A stretch of 64,000 nucleotides of DNA from Alligator mississippiensis (taxonomy: Eukaryota > Chordata > Crocodylia > Alligatoridae). A model generated the notes under the pieces. That model did not search any database and had not been told where the DNA came from. It worked only from the letters and a program-made list of their open reading frames with translations. The stretch lies in assembly GCF_030867095.1 (NCBI RefSeq), contig NC_081829.1:89923261-89987260 (forward strand). The letters run 5' to 3'. The position numbers and the translations under genes are program-made. This document shows positions 45,450-54,706 of this stretch, in pieces. The number at the start of each line of letters is the position of its first letter. Within the stretch, counting starts at the first letter, position 1.

Positions 45450-45741
45450 GGCTGCTTGCAGACATGGGGAAAAAATGTGCTTTACTGGAAGAAGCAGTGT
45501 GTTACTTTGACCCAGCTCTGCAGCATCTGTATAGATCAGGTGCTTCAGTGGGGATTCAATCAGTTATTAGATAAAAGTGTCAATAAAGCCCCACTAAAGC
45601 GCCTGATCTATACAGACGCTGCACAGCTGGGTCGAAGTAACACACTGCTTCTTCTGGGTATGCACTGGGGCTGGGTTCAGCATGAGAGCACAAAGAATTT
45701 AAATTGCTTTTTTTTTTTTTTTTGTACGTTTGCAAGCAGTC
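45450..45741. mobile_element. Fold-back MITE with 65-bp internal arms
   Basis: 45489-45553 and 45589-45653 are inverted copies agreeing at about 60 of 65 positions, with a 35-bp loop. Outer ends TGGCTGCTTGCAGACA and (inverted) TGACTGCTTGCAAACG form a second, outer pair of inverted repeats, adjoining an A-run on the left and a T-run on the right. No clear target duplication. The transcript or single strand would form a very stable hairpin. Confidence 0.85.
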
Positions 45742-46154
45742 AGGATTACTGTAGATAGAACAAAGAGGTGAAGATAAAAAAAAAAAAAAGAATCCATCAG
45801 GTTGGTTGGATTTTTTTTTTTAAGTTTGGAAATAAGTAAAGCTATTAAATGTCATTAGTGTTTGTGTTTCCTATGCATCCTCTTTGCAGTTCGGCTACAT
45901 GTGCACCAAACAAGTGAGAAAAATAGGTGTCGAGTCAATAGATGTTGGTAATGTCAAATTGAACTGTGAATAAAATAAAGTTTTGAGGAACCAGAATTAT
46001 CTGAAAAGTCATCTCACAGATTCATGCAAGCGCATCAAAAATCTGGAGGGTGAATCTTGCATTCTGAGAGTGAGTTGATATAGACAGTTGCAAAGAGAGA
46101 ACTTTTGCTCTGAGTACAGGGTGATGACTTTTTTTTTCATTTACTAATAAATTG

Positions 46155-47045
46155 GGCTAGGGACAGACATTCAAAAAGCCTGAGCATGAATTAATTTGAT
46201 CTTTGCAGGTTAATCTAACCTGGCTAGGCTAAATCAGTTTGTAACCGTGCGGACCTCCCAGACATGGAGACACATGCCTGTAGTGGCTCAAACTAGAAGC
46301 TGGGGGGACATTAGAGCAGCCCTCCCTTCCCTTCTACAGGGCTGAGCTGAAGGGGGGTATGGCCATGCCCCAGCAGGATTAGGGAGGGGTTCCCCCCTGC
46401 CTTGATAATAGAGCATTTATCAGCTCTGTTATCAGCATTTATCACCCCATCAGAAAACAAACAGCCTCTCATTAGTTTAAGCTCTTCTTAAAGAAAGAAG
46501 GAAAGGAAGGACATTACCAGCTGAGCTGTTGATTAGCTCCAAAAAGCCCTACACCGACACTGCTGTCCGCCACAGCATGGACCATACCCAGCATGTGGGC
46601 TTCTAGCTAATGCTGAGGTGTCTGTGTAAGGCAGAGGGGGACAGGGATCCCTGCTTAGCAGGGAGTGGTAAGGGGAGGGGGAGAGCAGAAGGAAGCCAGA
46701 CAGATGCAGCTGTGCTTGCAAGTCTCTGCCAGAGCTGCAGCCAGGGAGCAGAGGGGAGGGGCCAGCTCTGCTGTGGAGCAGAAAGCCCCGCCTAGCCCAG
46801 AGAGTGTGCTGCAATGCTGGAGGAGTCTGATTTAACTTAAACTAGCAAGGTGTCTAGGACAGACATTGCATAGACCGGTTGGACGCAAATCAGTTATGTC
46901 TGATACTACATTCAACCAGGTTTATCTCAAACCAGTTTCAGCCATTTTCCAACTAGTTTACATGCACTGAACATTGACTCTGTTACAGGTTTAAATCAGT
47001 TTCTGATCACTTAAACCGATTTATGTGTAATGTCTGTCCCTAGCC
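46155..47045. mobile_element. TIR element (GGCTAGGGACAGACATT), about 890 bp
   Basis: The left end GGCTAGGGACAGACATTCAA and the inverted right end GGCTAGGGACAGACATTACA are identical over 17 bases. Subterminal sequences on both sides carry TAAACC/GGTTTA-type motifs. A related element at 54340-54706 lies in the opposite orientation. The target duplication is unclear (possibly TTG), so the superfamily is open. No transposase inside. Confidence 0.85.
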
Positions 47046-47449
47046 TTGGAAGCCAGAGTGCACTATTTTTCTTGCTTTTGTAGCAATTGCTGCTTCTGCC
47101 ATTAGAGAAAGGCATTATCATTGGTATTGACACTTCCTCTTTCATATTGCTTCCACCTTTTTTAAAATTTTGTTGATGCTAATGGAATGTTTTCCCCAGC
47201 TTTTCTTACTTTCTTCTTTGTTGTTCACTCCCATTTTATGCCTAACTTAATTCTAGGAAAAACATCAGAATACGTTAAAAGGGGGTGAAAGTGCTATCCT
47301 CTTGGAAAGCAGGGTACAGAGAAGTGCCCAGCATGGTCTGAAAATACAGCTTGTGACTAGTCTGATAGTTCTCTAGAAAGGTACCCAAAAACCAAAATAA
47401 AAGTGGTTATGGAGAATCTACCTTGATTTTATCATTTATTGCATTTGCA

Positions 47450-48130
47450 GAGGTGTGGCTAATCAGAATGGCTAAAAACTAGGGTATTTATGATGGTGAC
47501 CTGGATTAAATACTGGTTGGAGGAAAGAATATACAGGTTTCTGATTTATACTCATGAGTCCAATTGGAGCTAAGGTATTGAGACAAGTTTAGTACTGGGA
47601 TCACACTTACTTAAATGACTGTAAATTAAATGCCTTGGGTATCTGTAATTTGCTGATGGCAGCTAAATAGAGATGGTTGTTGATAAAATTGAAGGCAATA
47701 AAGTTCAGAATATTATAAATTGATTGAAGGTGAGGAAGAATGAGTCTCAAATGAAATCCAGTATCTCAAAATGTAAAGTCATGCACTTGGGTTGAACAAA
47801 TAAATTAAAAAAAACACGTGCTTGATGGAGCAGAACTAGAGGAAACAAATTAAGAAGCGATCTAATAGTAATAGTAAATAATACCAAGAAGATGAACCAG
47901 AGTGTTGTATCAGCAGTAACAAAAGTAAACAGGCTACTCAGATGTACAGCTTTGGGAATTAAATGTAAATCAAAAGAGATAGAAATACTTTAAGTAAAAT
48001 TAAGTAGCTTAGGTCTCTGTCACTTGAGAATCTAAGTGCCGATTCTCTCATATATAAGGCATTAGTTAGAACGCATCTAGAAAAGTGGGGGCAGTTCCTT
48101 TAAAAATATATATCTTCAGGTCCTGGAAAA
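47450..48130 (+). mobile_element. Old L3/CR1-type LINE fragment
   Basis: Plus-oriented and heavily decayed. TTTGCTGATGGCAGCTAAAT fits a degraded FADDT box, TGAAATCCAGTATCTCAAAA and TGTAAAGTCATGCACTTGGG fit the KCKVMHLG segment, and GCATTAGTTAGAACGCATCT with AGAAAAGTGGGGGCAGTTCC fits the LVRPHLEYCVQFW segment. Inactive. Confidence 0.7.
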
Positions 48131-48384
48131 TTTCTGAAAAAAGGTTACTGACTTGTAGTTATGCTTGGGGTGATCCTGTGACAGAAGTTTTTTGAATTTT
48201 GGGTGGGGAGGGGAGGGAGAAACGATTGTCTCCTGTGTATGTTAGTCTTTTTCCTACAGCATATTTTGAGTGAAGTTGACCCCTTAGCTAAGAGCAAAGA
48301 CAAGACCTTAGTGCCATTTATATCACAGGAATTTTGACCGATCGATGGTGTCTTTATGCTAGTCCTTTGCATGCTGGTGAATAG

Positions 48385-49187
48385 TAGGGCTGTGTGAAAC
48401 TTTGGTCCCTGATTCAATTCGGTGGAGATTTGGCTCAATTTAGTGGCTGAATCTCCAAATCTGAATCGAATCAGAGGACCATTTAATCTCTCCAAATCGA
48501 TTTGGAGAGATTCAGAAAGATTTGGCAATTTGGACATAGACACAGCTTTAAATGTTTTTTCTACATGCCTGTAGGTAGCAGGTGGCTCGTGAACACTGCG
48601 ATGTTGGGGCAAATGGAGCATTCCACAGGAGTGCAGGGGGTGGTCCCCAGAGTGCTCGGCATTAGGCCTGGAAGTGGACCAGAAGTATTTCCAGTCTACT
48701 TCTGGGTCCACTGGGGGGCACGTTGGGGGACCCCTCCGCACCCTCCTGGCTCAGCGGCTGGTGTCCCCTGGGTCTCGGGGGTGGGGGACCTGGGACCCCA
48801 TCACGGCGAATCACTGAGCTGGGGGGGGGGCACGGGGGAGGCCTCCTGCGTGGTCCCCAGCAGACCCACAAATGGACCTGAGGTACTTTTGGCCCACTTC
48901 TGGGTTTGCCATGGAGCATGTGGAGGCCCCCACCCCGCACTCCTGTGGGACGCTCCACGCACCCCAGCATCGCAGCGTTTACAAGCCATGCTGGCACCTC
49001 GTACATAGAAAAAACACTTAAAGCTGTGTCTATGTCTGAATCGCTGATTCTCTGAATCAGCATCGAATCTTCAAATTTGGATTTGGTCAAATCAAATCAG
49101 GGACAATGATCTGAATCAATGAATTGAATCGCTTTCCCTGATTCGGGCCAAATCCGAATTGAATAGGGCCTGCTTCGCACACCCCTA
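48385..49187. mobile_element. Fold-back hAT element with perfect 8-bp target duplication, 803 bp
   Basis: GTGAATAG flanks both sides exactly, at 48377-48384 and 49188-49195. Ends are TAGGGCTGTGTGAAAC and (inverted) TAGGGGTGTGCGAAGC. The arms continue far inward: CATAGACACAGCTTTAAATG on the left faces CTTAAAGCTGTGTCTATG on the right, and beyond that GCGATGTTGGGGCAAATGGA faces CCACGCACCCCAGCATCGC. Nearly the whole element is one imperfect palindrome. Frames inside (up to 198 codons) are by-products. Confidence 0.93.
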
Positions 49188-49739
49188 GTGAATAGCTTAA
49201 CTTTTTGTGACGCTATAATAGGGAAATGTATGAGCATAAAGTACAAAAAGGGATATTTGCAATGTTTAATAGGATGAGTTTTTCCTTTCAGAGAGTTTTT
49301 TGTTGACTGCGGAGGTGCCATACCAGTTTAAGCCAGAAGAGGATATAGCCCATAGTGTTAACCTAGCAAATTACTTAGGCATTTAGACACAGAAATAATT
49401 TCATATTTAAGAATATAATTATTGTAAGTATATTATCAATATTCTAATTTAATATCATTATTATATCAGTGGTTAAAATCTTGGTTGTGTGAAGGGACGT
49501 GTTATATAAAAACACAGTTAACTACAATTAATTTACTCTCTATGCAGGGAGGTAGATTTCTTCCCAAGACCTTTATAAAACCTTTATAATTTGTGTCCTA
49601 GTAGCTAGCTGCCAGTTCTTTTACAAAGAAGAGGTTGCAGGAGAATGTTAAATGTACAAGCATCAAACACTTCAAAACAGATAGATGTCAGTGCCTGGGG
49701 ACCACTAAAATTTACCCGGTCAGTTTTTGTGTATGTTTT

Positions 49740-50306
49740 TAATTTTTGGTCTCCTTAGCTAAGCTGTTGGTCTCTACCTACCAAGTAAGTTCTTTCCCTT
49801 GATCATCCTAGGGACGCTTCTCTGCAGCTGTCCTATTTTGAACTAGTCTTTCTTGAACAGAGGCAGCTGGAATTGAGCTCTCTATTTCAGGGCACTTGCC
49901 CTCTGCTGTGATCTTAATATTTTTCTGTCTGTACTAGAAATACCTCCCCATATATATCATATGATTGCATTTGCTGTTTTCACAGCCACATTGCTGTATT
50001 GTAGTCATCCTGGGATCATGTAGTATCCTCAAATCTTCTTTCTCCTCTCTTATTTCCAATTGACGAGCTCTCAGATTGTAACAGAAATTCATTTTAGTAG
50101 TCCCTCAGTGCCTGACCTTGTACTTTTCTATTATAATATTTCACCACATTTCTGTTATAGTTCTCAGTCCTTCCCATATGTTATTATGATCCCACTGTAT
50201 TTGTATTAGCATGTTTGTATTTTTTTTAGTGGCAAGGTCATTAATTAAAATATGAAACAAATTGGATGCTAAGACCAGTCCTTGAGGAACTTCATGCATA
50301 ACCTCC
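49740..50306 (-). mobile_element. Old L3/CR1-type LINE, 3' portion of a split copy
   Basis: Reversed LINE text: ATCCTCAAATCTTCTTTCTC, AATATGAAACAAATTGGATG and CTAAGACCAGTCCTTGAGGA, the last being the usual reversed region around the [10 protein letters not shown] box. Continues at 51237 after the hAT. Confidence 0.7.
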
Positions 50307-50314
50307 TTCTAGCC

Positions 50315-51228
50315 CAGGGGTGAGCACCTATTTGGACCTGAGGGCCATTTAAGGAGTTTTGGTGAGCTGTTGCTGGCTAGGTCAGCATTTCCCCCTGCCG
50401 CACTGGATCAGCATACCTCCCACCCCTCCACCCCATGCCTACAACAGCTCACTAAAACTCTTTTAAGTGGCCAGGTGGATGGGATGGGACCACGGGTGGT
50501 CGGGGAGCAGCATCTGGGAGCCAGATGGGCAGGCAGGTCTAGGACTGGGATCAGGATTGTGGGGCAATGGCAGTGTGGAGCTGGGGGTTGGGGCAGAGCC
50601 ACAATGTGCTCCCCACGCGCCCCTGCAACAGATGCCGGTTCCATGGGCAGAGGTGTGCAGAGAGTAGATTGCAGCTCTGCCCTGAGCCCTGGCCCTGCAC
50701 TGTCACTGCCCAGCTATCCCAGGGTCTCTATGGAGACTGGCCAGGACCCGCGCATCATGGCGAGCGGCCAGGCAGATGGGATGTGACCGCAGGCAGCCCA
50801 CTGCTCCCTGCCCACCTGTGGCCCCATTCCATCTGCCTGGCCACGCGCCCTGCCTGCACGGGCCCCAACTGGTCTCCACAGAGACTCCTCCTGCCCCCAC
50901 CATCTGGTACCCCCAGGGGTAGGTGTTGGGTGGAGGGGCACCAGATGGAGTGTGCAGGCCATGGGACTGGGTCCAGTGGTGGCAGCAGTGGAGACTGGCA
51001 GCGGGAGCTGGAAGGAGCCGCTGCTGTGGGGGCTGCCTGGAAGTGAGTCTAGCTGCCACGCCACCCAAGCTCTGCTGCACACCCAGGGGAAATGGGACCG
51101 GCTGCATGCACCACGACTTAGGCTGCCCTCTGCACCTAGGCCAGGTGGGGTTGAGGGACTTGCTGTGAACTGGACAAAATCCTTTGATGGACCAGATCCA
51201 GCCTGTGTGCCATATTTTCCCATCCCTG
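50315..51228. mobile_element. hAT element nested in an old LINE, 914 bp
   Basis: The left end CAGGGGTGAGCACCTATTTG and inverted right end CAGGGATGGGAAAATATGGC are hAT-type. TTCTAGCC (50307-50314) and CTCTAGCC (51229-51236) form a 7-of-8 target duplication. The interior is GC-rich with overlapping frames on both strands (up to 169 codons on minus) and no transposase. Confidence 0.92.
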
Positions 51229-51236
51229 CTCTAGCC

Positions 51237-51560
51237 CCATACTTGCCCTTCCAGTGCTAACTGTTGTTGTTTCCTCTTTAGCCACTTCTTTGCCCATTTT
51301 ATACATTTTTCCCTACATTAACTAATAATTTCCGTGAATATCATTGCATCAAATATTTTATCAAAGTCCAGGTAGAGGAGCTTTACTGTATTGTACTTGT
51401 TTAGAAAATTAACAAGGTACCTTAGCAAAGGAAGTTATCAGGTTAGTCTGGTAATCTACCTTTGGTAAATCCATGCTTTAGGTCATAATGGGAACACTGA
51501 TGAGTTCTACCTATAATAGTCTACCAGGCACTGCTATAAAAAAATCTTGGAAAATCAATG
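51237..51560 (-). mobile_element. Old L3/CR1-type LINE, upstream portion of the split copy
   Basis: ATCAAATATTTTATCAAAGT, CCAGGTAGAGGAGCTTTACT and CTGGTAATCTACCTTTGG are the reversed, decayed text around motif A (YLDFDKIFD-like) and the segment before it. Joined to 49740-50306 across the hAT they give one LINE copy. Confidence 0.7.
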
Positions 51561-53157
51561 GGCAGATTGTCATTAAAAAACTCATTTTGCATAACATATA
51601 TTACTCCAGAGATTAATATTTCCTACTTATAAAATTTAACATTAAGTTAAATTGCAAATATTTTCTGAAAACCACCAGAATCGTGGCCTTAGGCAAACCG
51701 CTGTTAATATGAAGCATTTGTTCAGCTCTACTGGACAAATTTCTTGTATGATTTATGTGAAGGAAGGCGTCATTTGCTTTTTCATGATTTCAGTAATGAG
51801 GTTTCTTTTCCTATAATCTAAAACATAAGAAGCAAAGCTAGGTTTTTTTTTTTAATTAGGCAAGTAAACAGTACCTTGATCCATAAAATAATGTAAACTG
51901 ACTTCATGTGTTTCACTTCTGTTTTTAAGCTCTTTAATTGTACAGCACTTCAGCCTTCCAAGGGACAGTTTATTCCCAGATTCCCTTATATAATGGATCA
52001 GTGTAGGAAATACTGATTTCAATTAGAAACTGTCCTAACCTGATCCAAATCATCTTATAATTAAAAATTCTCCTAGCTGATTCAGTGTGTGGCAACATAT
52101 AGTTCTAAAATGAAAGTGTAAAACAAGATGGATAATATTTACCTGACTAAATAATTAAACAGACTATAACTAAGCCAAATACCATATAAAGATACCATAC
52201 CGGTTAGAGATCATATACTAATATACTTTTTCTATTATAATTTTCTCATTAGAAAAGTAGAGAGCAGTTGCTGGTCAGCTGGGAGGTAAATCAGATGTGT
52301 ACACCTAAATACGTAGGATCTTTTTCTTTCTTACTATTCTCTTTTAGGGCTGCTATTTTAGAATAAATAACTGAAATAGGGATCTTGATTTAAAGTCATT
52401 TGTCTTTATTCTAAATACATCCTATGTATTTAGGCTGCTTTGAAGCAGAAGGGACACATGAGGGGAAGAGAGGAACTTCTGTGCATAGGATGCATTTAGT
52501 ACTTTGGGTAGGAAGTAAGGCAACATTTTTTTTCTTGCACCTGATATTTTATACAACAGAGTAATGTCACTTTTCAAGGCATGCAGCATGCCGATTTTTA
52601 ATGATATGTGGGTAGCAGATTCAAATTGGAATAACTATAGTGTTGTTTCTAGACTAGCAGAACATGTATGTTTCTGAAGCTCTGCTTTAGTAATTGTCAA
52701 AAATCGTGTAAAACTGACAATACTCGTAGTATCTCACAAAGGAGGCTGTCACTTGCAAAAGGTTATGCCTTTCTGAATAGATTAGTTTTTAAGGTGCCGC
52801 CCTGCCCTACCTTCTGCCAGAATTCCTTTTGGGATACTATAGATATGTTGGCTTTTTTTTCATTATTTCAAATTAAAGTTTCTACTTTTTCTAAAAAAAT
52901 ATGATTTTACTTCAGCTTTCAATTTTTACTTTTTCTTCTTTCCTTTTTTCAGTGTTAAAATGAAAACATTGGAAAAAGACAATTGAAAGGGGAGAAGGAA
53001 TGAAAAAAAGAAAAATTGAAAAGAATAAAATCTTTTTTAATGCAAAATTTTGAAGAAAAGCTGTGCAATGAAAATTATTTTTCAACCACTTAAATATTCT
53101 TTTTGGCAGTAACACTCCTAAGTCAATGACATCACAGCTGTCTTTGCCTCACAGGCA
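51561..53157 (-). other. AT-rich intron sequence with one inverted repeat
   Basis: Apart from the inverted repeat at 52304-52434, no feature was recognised. Frames at 52668-53115 are AT-rich noise. Confidence 0.5.
52304..52434. repeat. Inverted repeat of about 130 bp
   Basis: CCTAAATACGTAGGAT at 52304 faces ATCCTATGTATTTAGG at 52419. A second, inner pair, ATTTTAGAATAAA and TTTATTCTAAAT, lies between them. A small MITE is likely. Confidence 0.7.
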
Positions 53158-53159
53158 AT

Positions 53160-53192
<33 letters not shown>

Positions 53193-53310
53193 TAAATATG
53201 TATGTGTGTGTGTGTGTGTGTGTATACACACACACACACACACGACTTTCCCAAAGTTATATATCTATATGTGTGTGTATACACACACACACACATGACT
53301 TTCCCAAAGT

Positions 53311-53366
<56 letters not shown>

Positions 53367-53371
53367 CACCC
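53158..53371. repeat. Compound (CA)n/(TG)n microsatellite with a duplicated unique segment
   Basis: Alternating CA and TG blocks surround two copies of GACTTTCCCAAAGTTATAT, at 53244 and 53297, 53 bp apart. Opposed CA and TG runs allow hairpins, and alternating purine-pyrimidine favours Z-DNA. Frames here encode only His/Thr or Val/Cys repeats. Confidence 0.95.
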
Positions 53372-53717
53372 ACAGAAATAGAAAAGAACGTGATGCATTG
53401 GCCCTGTAATGATAAAATTTTTTGGATTGTGCAAATCCTTGAAACCATATGAGTCACTGTTTACTCTGAGTAAAGTTAATAAAAACTAAAGAAAATTGTA
53501 AAAACTGTTTCACAGTTAGTGAGTTTAAAGAGGGTTTTCATTTTTATGTTTTTTTCCCAGAAAACATGTTAAAGTGAAATCAGATTTTTCATTGCTTTGT
53601 CTCTTCATTTTTCTTTTCCTTTTTGCCAGTAAGCACAGTACAATAAATAATGCCTCCTTTTTCCCTTTCCTTTTTTTCTATTTTGCTACTTTTCAACCTC
53701 TTACTAACTTTGGGAAA

Positions 53718-53815
53718 TTCATAGGGTGCATCTACATGAGATGTTTACTGTGGAGTTGACTAATTAGCTCCATAGTAAATGTCTTGGTGTCTACACATGT
53801 GCCCCAATTAGGCTG
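53718..53815. mobile_element. Short hairpin MITE
   Basis: GGGTGCATCTACATGAGATG opens the element. GTTTACTGTGGAGTTGACTA faces TTAGCTCCATAGTAAATG, and TGTCTACACATGTGCCCC closes it. The core resembles the hairpin at 43133-43172. Confidence 0.6.
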
Positions 53816-54339
53816 GAGTAAACTAATAAACTTTGCAGCAGCACAAATATTTTTGTGGCAGGCCATGTTAACCCTGTGTCCATCTATTTACCCCTTCTCT
53901 GCCCCCCGCAACACAAAATAATGTAAAGGTTATCAGAAACTGTGAAAAAGGTTGGACTGTTCACTATCATTCCAGTGAAGATTAATTTGTGAGTATAATG
54001 CAAAATAGGTGATCACTATGTCCTGTACGTGCAATTTAATGGATAGATAGCACATACATGGTATCTTACAAATTTTAAAAGCTTAGAAATAAAACATTAC
54101 TTATGGAAAGTAAATAGTAAGCATATATAAACTGTAATAGTAGCAGTCAGGTGGCAGATCACCCTTTATCAGAGATATGATTGTGGCAAATCCACAGATA
54201 GTTGAGTGTTTCCTGCTTCCAAGGTATTTTTTAATGACTGATAAGTTCAAGAATCAGAGACTTGTGTTCTATTCATGTGTTACAGACACAATTCTAGGGG
54301 TGATAATCCATTACTATACTCCATTTTTAGAAGAACAGT

Positions 54340-54706
54340 TTAAGTGTAATGTCTAGCCCTATAGAATCAAACTTAACTGATTTAGGTTAAATAGGTTTAT
54401 TGAACATCTGTCCCAGATCCCCTCCCGATTCAAGTTAACTTATAGTCCCCCAGCACCCCAGGATGCTTTGCATCTCTCCTGCAAAACCCCTCTTGCAGGG
54501 TGGCCAGGTTAGCTTTGGCTCAACTGTCTGCTTCAACTAAAAAGGGAGGCATGCTTTAGCACCTCCTGACTTCTGGCATGGGCTACATTTCCGGAATCAA
54601 AAGTGAATGTCTGTTCACTTACTTATTGGTTCAATCTACGTAGCTTAGAGTAACCTGCAAAGATTGAATCGATTCAGCCTTAGGCTTTGTGACTGTCTGT
54701 ACTTAG
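54340..54706. mobile_element. TIR element related to 46155-47045, opposite orientation
   Basis: The right end (CCTGCAAAGATTGAATCGAT, then TTAGGCTTTGTGACTGTCTG) matches the inverted left end of the 46155 element (CCTGCAAAGATCAAATTAAT and AGGCTTTTTGAATGTCTGTC). The left end carries AGTGTAATGTCTAGCCC, matching the inverted other end. It is shorter, about 367 bp, so the family varies in its interior. Confidence 0.7.

Noticed and set aside
48145..49090. Frames of 140-198 codons in the fold-back element
   Set aside because: They lie in an inverted-repeat transposon with exact target duplication, and opposite-strand frames mirror each other.
53126..53457. 100- to 108-codon frames over the CA/TG tract
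   Set aside because: They encode only dinucleotide-repeat residues such as His-Thr or Val-Cys.
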